From contig CM056592.1 of NCBI GenBank assembly GCA_029721435.1, positions 33,181,611-33,245,610 of the forward strand: 64,000 bases of DNA. Direction: 5' to 3'. The number at the start of each line of letters is the position of its first letter. The stretch's first letter is position 1. The position numbers were made by a program, and so were the translations under genes. The notes beneath the pieces were generated by a model. It had not been told where the DNA came from. It saw only the letters and a list, made by a program, of their open reading frames with translations, and ran no database searches. Of this stretch, positions 47,725-61,425 are shown piece after piece. The DNA is from Gymnothorax reevesii (lineage: Eukaryota > Chordata > Actinopteri > Anguilliformes > Muraenidae).

Positions 47725-48954
47725 TATTGTCTCACTTCAGTTTGCAAAGATTTAAGAAACTTTTTTGTCCAATAATACAAGCAATAACAAAATAGTCTCT
47801 TTTGCAGGCGCATGAATCATGCAGAGATACAATACAGTCCATATTATGACATCAAATGCACATGAAAACAACACAGTGTTCAGTGAAATGCTGTGTACTG
47901 ACAGGAGTATAAGTTAAAACTTACAGAGTTCAAAAAAAAATTGATTGCTGGCAGTGAAAAAAAAACTCTAAACATAAAGTGCCGTGTGCTGGTTCGGCTC
48001 AGTGAATCCATTGCCTGTTACTTGCTGTAGAGCAGCGCGGTCAGGATAAGGGATTAATTTAAACATCATTCGCATGCCGAAGGAACTCTGTACCTCCGCC
48101 CTGACGACAACATCTAAGAAAAGGTATTAAGGGGGCGGAATGTGTCATCGATGATTCTGTCGAACATCCTACTTATTACTTTTGCATGATGTGCGGAGAG
48201 CTGGGTCTCTGTGCAGCCAGTATTTTTTATTACGTGACTGGCCACTCAGGAGAGTTGAGCCTCGCTCTTCAGAGACAGGTGACCAATCCAGGATTCAGTT
48301 TTTAAGGTTAGCACACCTTCAAGCACAGCCTGGTAGGCTGTGCTTCGAACCTTCGAAGTGTCTGCAGCAGAAGTCATCGCTGCTGGGCCCTCTGATCTAC
48401 AGCCTCGTTGTTCCCAGTGAAAGAGCAGGTCTGGACTATTTCAGAGCCAAGCTATTTAAAACAGGGTAATTGCTCCTCTTCTTGGTCATTAATTTGCAGT
48501 GGCTTTGACTGTAGATGGGGCATTATGGTCTTGTTATTTCCCAAGCACATCTCTTTTGTCTTTTCCACATTAATTTGACCAACCTCCTCTCAGTCCATGG
48601 AGACATTAATGCTTCTGAGGGGGAGATTATTTTATCCCCAAAATAGACTTCCATGCAGTCTCCTCCAGGCATGTTTGTTACAGTTCCAGTTCATTTAAAC
48701 TTTTCAATCATTGCTGTTAATGCAGTCACGGGAACTATGAGGTCAGAAGGTTTTTTTTTTTTTTAAAGCCACTCCCTTACTTATGATGGATAACCCACAA
48801 CTCTGTTATTTGATTTGTGTGCCCTCTTATCTGTCCAAAGTTGATTAATTAATAAGAAGAAATGGTCACTATGTCACCTCATAGTTATACCCCAGTAAAG
48901 CAGGAAGTTATGCATTGGTGTGTTAAAGTTCTTAAACAAACTGATCAACTTACA
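47725..48954. other. Unannotated stretch
   Basis: No recognised gene or element. The 95-codon frame at 48182-48469 has no recognisable domain. Confidence 0.35.
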
Positions 48955-49210
48955 AATGTCAGATTTGTAACAAAAGTTTTGTTTACATTTTGTCCATGAG
49001 GATTTCTCAGGGTGCGACACATGCTGCCTTGTGAAAAATATTTATTTTTTTATGTTTTTTTTTTGTTTCTCAGAATAAAATTTCATGGATCTAAGGTTGA
49101 ATTTTTTCCCCCCTTTTTTTGTGTGATATTAAGATAATTCACAAAATGGTTAATTTCTCATAAATTTTGGCACTCTACTTTATCAGGGGTGTCAATAATC
49201 TTGTAAGCAA
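48955..49210. mobile_element. Tc1-like terminal fragment
   Basis: Ends in ATCAGGGGTGTCAATAATCTTG, the complement-like counterpart of the CACAATTATTGGCACCCCT terminus, preceded by T-rich and GATTTCTCAG text of the same family. No transposase. Confidence 0.5.
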
Positions 49211-49444
49211 CTATATATTAGTGTGTACGCCTGGTCCAAGCACCTTTGATGCCCAAGTTTAAAGACTTTCTTGCAGATACGAGGCGCCGATTCTACCCAT
49301 AAAACAGCAGTGCTTTTTTGTACATTGTTCGGAAATATTTGGAGCTCAATGTTTTTGTGCATTATGAACTTGTGGAGACTTGTATTCATTCTATTGACAA
49401 GCCTCCCTCAGGACCTTGGGCAGAAATTTTAAAAGTGTAATGCC

Positions 49445-49586
49445 ACCCTGACTCTTGCCACGATTTTTGTTCGCGCAATGCCACACAATGCGTCGTGGCA
49501 ATGATTGAAGTCTTCGGGAACGAGCGTGAGGAGTGTGTGAAGGGTGCGCGGCATGGCGGGGACAAAAATCGTGCGTGTGTCAGGTT
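49445..49586. mobile_element. Small fold-back element
   Basis: Inverted arms: ACCCTGACTCTTGCCACG then ATTTTTGT on the left, and the complement of AACCTGACACACGCACG then ATTTTTGT on the right, around a short centre. It could fold into a long hairpin. No target duplication or family assigned. Confidence 0.55.
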
Positions 49587-50813
49587 CACATATCTCTAAG
49601 GGCTCCTTAATATTTGAGTAACCCTGGTCTAGATATGTGCCAATTAATTAAGTCCCTAAGGAGATGTTGACAGTGACTGATTTGCTAAAATGAAAAATAA
49701 ATAAATACATTTCAAATGGAGAGCATGTTAGCGTCGCGTCCTCCAGCACGAGCCCTCAATATGTAAGGACAAAATATATAGTTTGATGATGAAAAGTAAA
49801 TAGTTAAAGCAAAATACTTGAGCAGTGAAGTCATAATGTTGCTTATTTGACACCACACCCATGTATCAAGGTATAAGCTAAACCCTGTCTGGAATATAAA
49901 AAAATATAAAAATGCCATAGAAAACCTCCAGTCTGTTCACATTAATAAAAGTAGGTTGCCAGAGCGCTATCAAGATGGCTTGGCGTAAACAAACCTGATT
50001 GCAGTCTGTAGGTGTTACTGCAGAAATTAATGAAAAGCCTTCAGGGTTGGACCACAGCCGGCTCCACAGATAAACAAAGATTGAAGCCATCATGTGACGA
50101 CCCAGATCCATTGCAAGGTGCACCTTTCCTGGGCTGTTTGTACTGTTCTTCATCATGAAAACAAGAGCCGATGCCATTTAATTAGCGAAGAGATGTGTGA
50201 AGTGGGTGGCAAAGTATATATGCCTGGTTCTCGCGTGCTTCATTGCAGGAGTTGTCAGTAAAGAGATTTTACTTACGCTATTGAGACTGTTGACGACATT
50301 ATACAAGTACATCATAATATGGTTCAAGGACCCCTCTCCCACAGCCTTAGACAGACAGAAAACAATGTTGTTTTACGCTAAGCGTCAACCCTGAAATTTG
50401 ACATTTACCAGCTCGCAACGAGAGTGGCAGTTTAACTACCATGCCAAATTTCACAGCAGCCTCATTTCTGGAAAATGCACATTCACTTTTTGGCCGAAGC
50501 TAATTATAGTACATGAGTCAGCGGTAACGGGTCTTTCTGCCCTAATTGCAGTGCTTATAATGTTTGACTGTGCATTCAGTTTGCTAGGGATAAATCTGGG
50601 GCATAATACCTCATGTAGAGAAACGGCATGACCCTTCTATTGAAAACATGTTGTTTATGGAATTCCTCCGAAGTCTCCCTTCACCCTTGGAATTGAAAAT
50701 AAAAGTCTTGATTTAGGAGTGTTCGGCCAAGCCTGATTACTCTGGAAAGAATGCGGTGCCCCGATTGTGAGAAAAAAGTACATACAAATGAGAAATTACT
50801 TAACCCTATCCTG
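49587..50813. other. Unannotated stretch
   Basis: No bounded repeat or exon recognised. The sequence at about 50170-50630 is repeat-free and of mixed composition with TAATTA words, which could be conserved non-coding DNA; that is only an impression. Confidence 0.3.
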
Positions 50814-50950
50814 TCTGTATGCTAATGCTTATCGAGGACCAGAATACGGGGAAATAGCTATCGGGGAACGATAGATCGACGACCGGGACACAGGGAGACG
50901 AGTGAGGGTCCTCTATACTGTACATCGGTGAGTGACCAGCAGGACCAGGG
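50814..50950. mobile_element. Short TTAA-flanked miniature element
   Basis: TTAA at 50810-50813 and 50951-50954 flanks inverted ends CCCTATCCTG and CAGGACCAGGG. At 137 bp it has no coding capacity. The interior is unlike the 205-bp palindromic family, so it is a third TTAA-type element. Confidence 0.65.
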
Positions 50951-50954
50951 TTAA

Positions 50955-53900
50955 GAGACAATTCTGGAAATATATTGTGCATCGCAAGGAAAATAAATAA
51001 ATAAACAAAAAATTAGTAAATAAAATAATAAAGAATGCATTTCTCCACCTCGCATCTGACGTCATGGTAGATTTGGTCATCCCTTCGGATTTCTGTCTGC
51101 CTGATTGATTCAAATACTGCCACCAAAAAGCAGACATCATGGCTCTCTTCAAGAGACAGGGTGCAAATCATTTCAGCAGAGGGGAAATGTTATGTGGACC
51201 GGCCTTTACATTGATGAAGGTGTATATTTGTGTCTGTCATAAATCGGCAGTGTGTGCTGATGGACTGCAGTGCTTTAAACGTGACTTCAGCAGGGGTCAC
51301 CGCATTTCTCAGCAGCTCCATCGAGCACAGCAGGTATTCAGCCCATAAACATTTAGCAGTCTGGCCTGTCCTCAGCATTCAATAGAGAGCACATCCCGCA
51401 CAGTCTATTATAGCCTTCTGATAGCCTGCTTGTATCCGACACAGAAGCAAATCTGAATATGAAACAGATTTTTCCTCCACAACAATGGGAATATTTTGTA
51501 GCAAGCGAAAAAAGAACTGGCTAATTACTGCCCCAAGTGCAGCACCTGAACTAAATGTTCCGATTTGGAACAGGCCAACTGCTTGGCCTCTAATTGTACT
51601 GCGTGCAACTTTCTTGAGAACACACACTTTTTGTGTTCTTCATTGCAACACACTCGCCTGGTATGGAGTCAAGTGGACCTATGGTTGTCGAGAAAAATCA
51701 AAGGACAAACATACAAACAGACATATGGAGACTCCTTCCGTTTAACTGACAGAATTCTGAATGCAGGTCATATGTAAAGTGAACTGCGTATACTACAGTA
51801 GAACTGATGCATATCGAGTCAAGTAATGTATGTGGAATATTATTTGCGATGACATTCCGTGGCCTTGACTATAGCACCCTTGTTGCCAGCATAGCATCTA
51901 CAAAAAAACCTTATAAAGACGGATAGCCTACATACGGCATGTGAGCTCATTGCAGTACTTGGTCATGCTCTTCATAACCACATAAAAACAACAGGCAAGC
52001 CATTTCGCATCGTATAAAACAGTTGCTCTTGACCGATAACAGTCAGGTCAAGCCTGTTTTGCCAAAACCCCTCCAGTGATCCACACTCTCACGCAATCCC
52101 CTTTATATAGAATGAAAACAAACTTTAAGTAAAGACAATGTTTTAACGGTTGACGTGACAGAATGTGTTTTGCTAGTGAGTATAGAGTGAAAAAATGGGC
52201 TTGCTATTTCAGAATGTAGCACAGAACACTTTAGCAAACCCAGAGGCAGTCCATCGGCAGTTACATAGGCCTTGAGAAAACTCACCTTTTAGTGCTCAGT
52301 AACCTAAACCTCTCGCAGTTTACTTTCCCCGATGAGCAACAGTTGCTCATATTAATTGGTGGAACCGACAACAGTCTAATTCATCGTTGATAGCATTGTT
52401 ATACATTGCACTACAAAATTATATGGCGTTTTCTTCCACGCGCAAATGACAACGTAAAATATCAATATGTCTTTTTAATTTCTGCGCTGCCGTAGCTCGT
52501 GAAACAGCACAGATGTGCGTAACTTAGTTTGCAATGCACATCAAGCAATAAGCCATAAGAATCCGCTCGATATTCTGAATGTAGTCACTGATAAAGGTGT
52601 TGTTAAGTGAGATGCACAGCTGACTGATGGCGAAAATAAACGCCAAGAAGTCAGCAAAAGTTTCAAATTTTTTGCATTCATATTGCCGTCCTTACAATGC
52701 CATATCAATTTATATGAATGTAGGCAATAAGCATTCACTTTTTCATTATCATTTCTTGTTATGGATCATGGATTGGTCTTGATCGTTCAGTCGATAAGTT
52801 TTTTGATTGTTAATCAGGCGAACCTTAGTGATGACAGCTATAGGACAATTGAGCGGTAAAGGGTGAGGTTACTGAGGGCCCTCTGAACATCTGACGGCAC
52901 GCCGCTGAGCGAACCTCAACCCCCTTTCCCCATGTTATGAGCTCCTACAGAGATTCTGCTGTTACTGGCGATAATAAAATCTGAATGAGATTCAAGAGTG
53001 ACCTGCACTGAAGATTGCATCAACAAAAGATAGTCAGAACTTCGAAAAAAATGTCCAGTCAATGGCCGCGAACTGTAAATGCTTGAAAGAGTGTTTGAAG
53101 TGACGAAAGTGTCTGTGAAACGTCATGTTTTTGGGCTGGGGTGAGCTTGAAACATTTGCACAATATCAGCAACTAAAATACAGCCCACTCCTGGGTGTAG
53201 ACAGTTGTTTAGCCTTACCTAAATTTAGCTTGTACAAGGCTTAGTTTTGAAATAGGACACGGCAGCCAAAAATCCATATTCCATGAGTGAATGCCAGTAA
53301 TGGCAAGCAAAGTTGAATTTCAAGCACTGAGGGCATTCTGTTTACCTTGAAGCTTTGGGCATACCAGTATTCACTGATGACTAGCATCTCGCATTCAAAT
53401 AGCCATAGATGCTGACATGGCACTTAATAAGAACTCACCCACTTTTCCGTCACCTACACGGTCCGTGTAGCTGCATGCTTGTCGGCTACAGCACTCTGAC
53501 AGAATTGCCCAAGTGAGGTTCCACTAGTAATTGTAAAGCCTGAACTAAACCGCCGTGCTGTTTTATTTCAAATATTTTATCATTACCTCATATGATGGAT
53601 GAAATGCGGAGCTAAACACCAAAAATCATAAATTAACAAGTTGAAACCCTGCAGCACACAGATTGCCAAGAAAAGGATTAGCCGAATTTGAGACCATTGA
53701 TTAGGATCTGTTAACATCAAGATCACTGGAAAGCCACATACAGACACATGTGACGCTACCATAAACACCTAGTTGGCTTAGCATGGCAGGGTGTCCAGAC
53801 TACATTGTAGACAAATTCCTTTGTTTGTTTGCTGCTCAGAACCATTCAGTATTTTCACTGCTATGATTAATTTTCAATGACACATAATGATTGCTTCTCA

Positions 53901-56850
53901 ATGGGAAAAACAATAATTTTACTCCCATAATTCTTCCAAAATAACTGTATCCAAAGTGTAAATTTTAACCTAAAAGAGCAAGAGCTATGACAACGTGAGC
54001 TAACGTTCTTCAGTCTTCCTTAACATCTCGGTCCCTCTCAGTTTGTCCATCAGAGTTGGGACGATCTTCTCCGGCGAAAATCTTCGCTGCGTTGTTAACA
54101 AAGATAAGCACAGATTTATCTGATGTCTTCTTTAAGTAAAAAGAAGTAACATCATTAAAAACTGCCTTTATCCATGCTTGAGCAGCAATCTTCTCGACCA
54201 GCGAGGTTAATCATAGACCAGCTCCGGGAAAGAAACTGTGCGAGAAGGTGACTTCAGCAGAGCGGGACAAACCAGGTCACCGAATAAAGGCTTTTCAGGG
54301 GGAAGGAAACGTTACAGCACTACCTCGCAATTGAATCGCTGAAAACAGAAGACACGCCAACAAACATCCTCTTAGTCACATGATCAGGACTGCACATCCA
54401 CCGTTAACAGACAGACAGGTTCTCCAGGCCTCGGGGAAATACACTCTACAGGGACTACAGGGAATATAAATTCCTACCATGACGGCTCTGTGCGCTCCCT
54501 GTCCACTGCTGCGTCCCTAGAAAACACAACCAGGCAAAATAGATGGATGGGAAGGTCACCAATTTATACAAAAGTGTGAGCAGATATGTGAAAATAAGGT
54601 GTTATGGGAGCTGTTTGTGAACAATTTTAGTGATAAAGAACGTACACTATATAGCCAAGTGTGTGGAAAATTAACTGAAACCTCATGAACATACAGTATA
54701 TGGAAACAGGCATTTTTCAATTCTCAAATAACTGACATTTTAAATCCACACCACAGACTGGTGCGGGGGATATAGGATTGAGTTTCGTCCACGCTTCAGT
54801 CCTCCCTTTCGTCCATTCGTCCGTCACACTTTCAATGGAGACTAGTTACCACAAAAACTAAGATAGATACATGGGTCAAATTTTGTATGCTCAGTAATGT
54901 AATCATGGTCTACATTGAGTTTGGAAATGGATGTTGAAACATATTTATTCACGGGGTAATGGCCCTTGATCGTGGCGTGGAATAGGGATGACAACGTTAT
55001 TCTGTTGAATTTGGAATGATTCGGTCAGTACAGGCTCACAGGAGTGACTTTCAGCTTTCATGTGAGTGTATTTTCATGCAATTCTGCTCCAGAGTTCGGA
55101 GATTGTTGCCCTTTCTTAAGATGCCCCCAAGTTAGTTTCAAGCTATCGGTAGGAGAGAGAGAAGGAGTATTCAAAGAGTCCGCTAATAGAGACATGACAA
55201 CTCAAGATTCAAGTCTTTTTTCGTATTGAGTGAAATCGCTCGAGCGAGGCCAGCCGTGCGCTGAACTGTGGCCATGAGTACAGGGCATATTGTGCCAGGC
55301 AGGAAATCCTGGTGGGGTACTTTTCCTTCTCATAAGGAGGCGATTCCAGGGAAATGTTTTTTTCTTGTCTTTTTCATAACGGGGGAGGGGAAAATTTTTT
55401 TGAGCAGAAAAAAAAGGAATCCAGCCAGCAACAAAATCAATAAGCAGAGGAGAGGGTTTTCCATAATTACCAAAACCAACAATTATCAATACTAGTTATC
55501 TTTCTCAAACATACTGTTACACCCATAGGAGCAGCAGCTCGTCATGAGGACAAATTTTGAAGATTTGTCATAGAGACTCAACATTGGGTATTAACTCATT
55601 AACACTGAAACGATCATGTCCACTGACGCAATGGAAACAACATGGCTCCGTGAGTCACATGACCAGATTTATCCGAAGCCCTCATGTCACAGTTTTCTCA
55701 GTTAAAGGACTCTAAGGCCCGTATTCAGAAACGACATTCACACTAATTGAGTACGAGTGAGTACTAAAACTTAGTTAATGTCAGGTTATACTAAATGAGT
55801 CAGAGTTTGCCCTAACACTCATTTGCTTTCAGAGACCTCACTCACCCTGAAATTAGTATCCCTATCTGAGTGAAGGTTGAGTGCAGGAAACACCTCCCTT
55901 GAGCCCCACTAACTTGTGCCGGTATTCTGTTGTCATGGCTTTCAGGTAGTTATTAACATTGGAAACTCTGGATCATTGACTGCCCCTGCTTGTCGTAATC
56001 GCAACTACGCAAATTTTAACTTAAATGATGATAACGATGCCAGTAACTTGCTGACTGACCACCTGGTCTCAGTGTTTACGAACTGCACTGTGGTGAACTC
56101 GAGGTTAGCATTTGTGTACCCACCAGTACCTACTGGTGAACTGGCAATAGGGGAAGCTCAAAACCATCCCTTAAAAATAGTGAATGGACATGACATGTTT
56201 TCAATCACTTAATGGAATTTTATTTACTTGAACTCCAAAAATCCTAATGATTATCATGTGTCGCCAGTTCTACTTGTTAAGTTAGAATGAGCATTGATAA
56301 TTATTGCCCTGTTTTCAATTCATTTAAATTATCATGGCAGAAACTCAAAAAACTGTCAACATTATCAGGTGTGGCCAGTTTTCATGATGCATACCTGTCA
56401 ACTCTCACGCATTTGGATTTCTCGCGCTTTTCTTTGCTGATAGGTTGGAATATTCTGCGCTCAGCGGCTCGTGGGGCGCGTGTGGATTGGTCCGCGAGGT
56501 TCATGTAGCTGTTTGTCACGAGAATCCATTCTTTTCGACATTTTTAACTGCTGAATGTAGAAGGAAATGTCTGGCACGTTTCACAGCTTGTTGCTTAGTG
56601 AGCCTCGCGGGCTGTCCTGCGCCTTTCGCGAGCCACTCGACCACAGAATTTATTATTAGACGTCTTTTAGACGTTTGGATCAGTTTGATTAAGCAGCCAA
56701 CCGGGCTGCGAATTCAGTACAATGAAAATAAAATGGCAGATAGTCCCCTGTTTTGCTTCCTTTCTACAGGTGGCTGCAAGGTTGTACATTGCAGTGGTCA
56801 GAAAGTAAAAGTTCTGCCATATTTTACCTCCACCCAGCATTACACTCACT
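50955..56850. other. Unannotated stretch, probably shisa6 intron
   Basis: About 5.9 kb without a recognised exon or well-bounded element. Weak hints only: CACTATATAGCCAAGTGTGTGG near 54647 (Tc1-like wording), GGCCCGTATTCAGAAACG at about 55715 (terminus-like) and a possible 39-base exon at 54516-54478. Confidence 0.35.
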
Positions 56851-56935
56851 CAGTGATCTCCAGCCCTGATCCAGGAGCCCCACCATCGTGTATGTCCCTA
56901 TTCCACCCCTAATCCAGCACTCCTGATGTGGCTAT
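56851..56935. mobile_element. hAT-like terminal fragment
   Basis: Begins CAGTGATCTCCAGCCCTGAT and continues CCAGGAGCCCCACC and AATCCAGCACTCCTGATG, closely resembling a common fish hAT-derived repeat end. The opposite terminus is not found, and it abuts the next TTAA element. Confidence 0.5.
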
Positions 56936-56939
56936 TTAA

Positions 56940-57144
56940 CCCTTTCAGCGCCGTGGGCAACTAGAGTTGCCCAATGACGCAAGATATCAAAATCTGACAC
57001 TGTTGAAAACCTATCGTGTGGCTGCTTGTTTAGAAGAGGTCCTGCAGGGGAGCTCTCAAACAAGTTGCCACACGATAGGTTTTCAACAGCTCAGGATAAC
57101 TACATTTTTTTTATTCCTTGAAAATGTATTCAGCGCTCAAAGGG
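56940..57144. mobile_element. Palindromic TTAA-flanked miniature element, copy 5
   Basis: TTAA at 56936-56939 and 57145-57148; ends CCCTTTCAGCGC and GCGCTCAAAGGG. The hairpin arms AAAACCTATCGTGTGGC and GCCACACGATAGGTTTT are perfect complements, and the apex is GGTCCTGCAGGGGAGC. Confidence 0.88.
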
Positions 57145-57148
57145 TTAA

Positions 57149-60100
57149 CAGCTCGTCAGAATCTTTAAATGGGATATGAGGAGTGCTTTGCTTTGGCCGG
57201 AGTAAAGATCTTCATGATGGAAGCCTTCAGAAACCGAGTTGGAGGACATTGGTCTAAAAGCTTCCCAGCTAAAAGGCTGCTCTGCTGATTAAATTCAGGC
57301 GGTTCTGACAAAATACTGGGAAGTCTAATTGCTTCATGTCTCCAAAATGAATTTATGAAAGACACTGCTCAAAGTTTTTTTTTTGTTTTTTTTTTTTCTG
57401 ACCGTTCTCTATATTCCTGTGAAATACACATAAGCCGTCTGATAAAAGTTAAATTAAAAATGTGGGGAAAAAAAGCAGGCAAAAAAAAAGACATTATTTA
57501 CTTGTGACTAGCAGAATAGCATGATTAAAAATGTTTTCTACTTTGAAACATAAAGGCAGAGGGATTACCTGTTCAGTCAAAGAAAGAGAAGGTCATTTAA
57601 AGAAACACGGACAGGCAGAAAATATAAAGAGGTAAAACCAAGGCTGCATCCATAGGTTGTGCAATGTGGTCATCAGCATTGATTATGGACCATGTTCACA
57701 TGAAACCTCCTCATTGCTAAACTAATAGGTCCATGTAATGGGACGGCCCTTGTTCCTGCACAGAGAATCTACATTAAGGTCGACCCCCTGTAGATCTGAC
57801 CTCGTGACTCGCTCGATGGAAAGCCGTCTACATCCAGAAGTAACAGGGGAAGAACGGAAGTGATTTCTTCGGTTCCTTCCATGCAGAATATTTTTGACTT
57901 AGAAGTTTATTTTTTATTGAAATGGGATGCAAAAACCGTCACGATTTACGGAAAAATTGAAAAATCAAGCGCTGTGTGCAGACTGCACGAATGTGATGAG
58001 TAGAGGTGCGGAGAAAGGGATGAGTTTAGCCTTACATGGATCTCAGCCACACTTATCACCAGTACAGCTGAAATTCTGTGGGGCTCCGCAAACACTGGTA
58101 TCACACCATTGCTGGTGGAGAACCAGAACAACAACTTAAAAATCAGTTTTCTGAGCATATTAGTTCCCATACGCCCAGATGAGACCTTATTTCTGACCTC
58201 CTTTGTAACAGACCAACAGGCCATGAGATCCAATTGGGCCAGAAAGTTCTCTGTAGGAATTTTTTTTGCACTGAATATTTTAGTCTGAAGCAGATTAGAA
58301 TAATGCTGATCTATTCCTGGCAAAAAATGTGTACTTTTTAAATGGATAAGAAATACTGTAGGATACTGCTGTTGTATTTCTAAAGAAATATTCAGTATTC
58401 AGGAACTAAAGTGTGAGGAGGTGTGAAATATATAAATATGCTCATTCTGCAAATAATTTACCCTGGAAATATAATAGCATCTTCATTTACGGAGAAGGTG
58501 ATGAAGGTTTCCATTCCTCACAAAATTACCACATTAAAAGGACACTAAAGTCTGCTATTGGTCATTGTAAACACCAGCATTTCTTCACAGTGGCAATTTT
58601 GCAACTTTACCTCCCATATGGGTGCAGTACGGTTTTATATAGTAATTAAATAGACCAAGATTTAGACTGTTGTTTTTGTTTAAGTCATAAACTCTGTAGA
58701 ACCACCCATGGCCCCAAACTTCCACTGCTCACATTCACAACTTAACTCAAAAATGTGTTTGTGGATCATTATAAAAACCGCATTGATAGACGCCAGATTT
58801 TCCTCTTTAAGTTTACATACCCAAATCATGCAGGTTATTATTCCATGAGTGCGTTCAATGTATGCAGAATATATATTTTTCTAATTGCAGGGCTTATTTC
58901 CAGAAGTGCGCAAGTTCGATTTTTCCTTTTTGTAGGAGCTCGGTTTAAAGATCTCAAAAAATATTAGGGATAAAATATCTGTTTATTGCTTTTGGAAACT
59001 TGTTGGCATACCTAAGACAATGTTATAACCCATAACAATCAGTCTTATTAGCTCTCATATACTTTTTCATTTGAATAATCACTATTTTAGCCTTTGGACT
59101 TCAGCTCTTCCAATAGTGACCGACCCCCATATGAAAGAACAAGCTCGTTTTCAAGGAATGCGCTACATGCACAAGGAATTCAAGTTACCAGTCTTGGCTA
59201 TTTACAGAACTGAACATATGCACCAAACCACAGCATCGCAGCATTTGCAGCTGTTCTTCTCCGCCTCAGCAGGAAAATCCTGCCTGCTGTTGTTGGCTGC
59301 AGTCGCCGACAGGGCCTGGTAGAGTTTAACACCACGGAGAACGGGGATTTTCTCCGACAAGCTCAGTATATCAACATATTTTTACTTCTGATGTGCATGA
59401 ATCCACAGTGCGCTGCCTGTGTACCTTCAAATGATCTGATCATTCTGCCGTAAGGTCTTCCCTCGTTTGAGGACAGACTTCGGCTCAGAGTATCATCCTG
59501 TCACGGACAGCCAGGCTGCAGGGGCTGCTCTTTCCGATAACAGGATGTCCCTTGCATTTGCAGCCAGTGGTATACCGCCATTTTGAACAACCAAAACCTA
59601 CCCCGGTTTTTCTACGGGGAGCTGTGATTGGCTAGATGAACTTGTGCACTGTTTGTCAAGGGTTGGACTTAAGTGCCGCTGGAAGTGTCTACCTTGGGTT
59701 TTTCAGTTTGTCCCGTCATAATATACAGGACTTGAGCACTGCTTTGAAGTAAAAGTGATTCCGGTGAGCGATCTTCACCATTGATAGGACTGATTTTGGG
59801 TTCTCAAATTTGATGATTTTGGACTGGTGCACCTTTGGAAAAATAAGTCCTTCAATTATCTCCACTTTTCTGGAGGCCTAATATTACTATTTTTCAGTTA
59901 TAAAAGGTTAAATAGGGCATCACAAGTGGCCTTTCTGAAAGGCTCTGTTGCATCTCCAACTTCCTTTTCGCCTCTTTAAGGGTTCATTTCCTCTCTAAAC
60001 TGGTAAAACTTTTAACCAGCAAAACTGCTAATATACGCGCTGGAAGGACGGCGTAGCGATGTTGCCCTGAGTCATGCACCAGCTTGTCGCCACCAGACTC

Positions 60101-60626
60101 AGAATCATCTAACTCTTTGGCAATTTCCCTGGATATTTTCCTCTACCAAAACATTACCTCCATAAAAAATCTTCCCACTCTGACAGTCTTTCCTTTTGTT
60201 CAGTCATCTTAAAGTGCTTCTAATCATTTTTGCGCCATATTTGCCTTTTCCTCGCTCGTACTGCAGACGTTCCAAAAACGCATCGTGCACAAACCCGCCT
60301 CCCTCTCTGTGCTTGTGAATGTCAACGAGTCTAATTAGTCTAACACCTTCAGCCCAGGTGTAAATCACAGAGGATAGATCTAAGATTACCAAATAGGGAT
60401 GAAGTGTCCAATCAGGAAACAGCAGTACATTTTCCAGAATTTTTCAAGCAATCAAAAAAAAAAGAGAAAAATCTTAATTTGTTTTTAATTTGTTTTAATT
60501 AAACAATTTGCTTTAATGAATTTGTTGAAGTAAATTATCACAGGATGGTCATAAAGACACAAATTAGGATTTGTGTCTTGGAGAGATCCAGCAATGCCAT
60601 ATATGTAATGGCTAACGAATACCTTT
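57149..60626. other. Unannotated stretch, probably shisa6 intron
   Basis: No recognised exon or bounded element. T-rich runs at 57375-57400; scattered short open frames (57946-58323, 59071-59322) show no recognisable domain. Confidence 0.35.
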
Positions 60627-60630
60627 TTAA

Positions 60631-61421
60631 CCCTTGCAGTGCTGAAATAAATTTTCAAAAAAATATAAATTAAATTATGTTGTGCTGTTGAGAACCTATC
60701 ATGTGGCAGCTTGTTTAAAAGAGCTAAACCGTGGGATCTCTTTGAAACAAGTTGCTGCATGACAGGTTTTCAACAGCTTTGAATTTGATATCTTACATGA
60801 TTGAGCAACACTATTTGTATTAACACTGTAAAGCTAGTATCTCACTGAGTGGCGAATGATTACAAATGTAGTGAATGTTGAGTTTCGTCAGAGTTTGTAA
60901 AAGGGCGCAAAGCAGTTCGCTAAACGTTTTTAGGATCGCAAGGAGTTTTTCTTGTCGCAAAGACATTTTGAAAAAGAAAATTTTATAATTTTTCTCACAA
61001 ACAGTTGCAGATGTTTGTAAAAGAGTTGTAAGCATTTGCAAACGGTTGTAACACGTGCTGCTAAAGTTCTTTTTGGTTCGCGAAGTAGCGACCACTGTAC
61101 AACAGAGCTACGAATGCTGACGAATGTAGACGAATATTGGGTTTCCTGAGGATACCATCAATGTTTTGTCAAGATTGCAATAGAGTTTGCCAACGGTTTT
61201 TAGGGTGACAAAGAGTTCATTTTCATATTCTAGAAAGCCATTTCCTATTATTTCGCAAACAGTTACGCAAATATTGCTAACTGACGCTAAACGTTGCTAA
61301 ATGTCGCTAATGACACCTAGGTCTATCCTGATTTTCACCAACTTTCATCAGAAAAGTTGGCAAATCCTAAATTCTCTTCATTCGTAAGCATTCGCTGCTC
61401 AGTGAGATACTAACTTAAGGG
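60631..61421. mobile_element. Palindromic TTAA element, copy 6, interrupted by a TAA-target element
   Basis: TTAA at 60627-60630 and 61422-61425. The family sequence runs from CCCTTGCAGTGCTG to AACACTG, is broken at 60831, and resumes at 61416 as TAAGGG. Its arms CATGTGGCAGCTTGTTT and AAACAAGTTGCTGCATG still pair. Without the insert it is about 204 bp like its relatives. Confidence 0.88.
60832..61415. mobile_element. PIF/Harbinger-like miniature element with TAA TSD
   Basis: 584 bp with inverted ends AGCTAGTATCTCACTGAG and CTCAGTGAGATACTAACT, flanked by TAA at 60829-60831 and 61416-61418. Excision with one TAA restores CACTGTAAGGGTTAA, the normal end of the host TTAA element, so boundaries are certain. 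A 3-bp TAA target suggests PIF/Harbinger. The interior has loosely repeated halves rich in CGAATG and GCAAAC words and no transposase. Confidence 0.87.
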
Positions 61422-61425
61422 TTAA

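Noticed and set aside
53440..53520. Exon-like segment with AG and GT borders on the minus strand
   Set aside because: The frame hits a stop in the phase required by shisa6, and the splice sites are weak.
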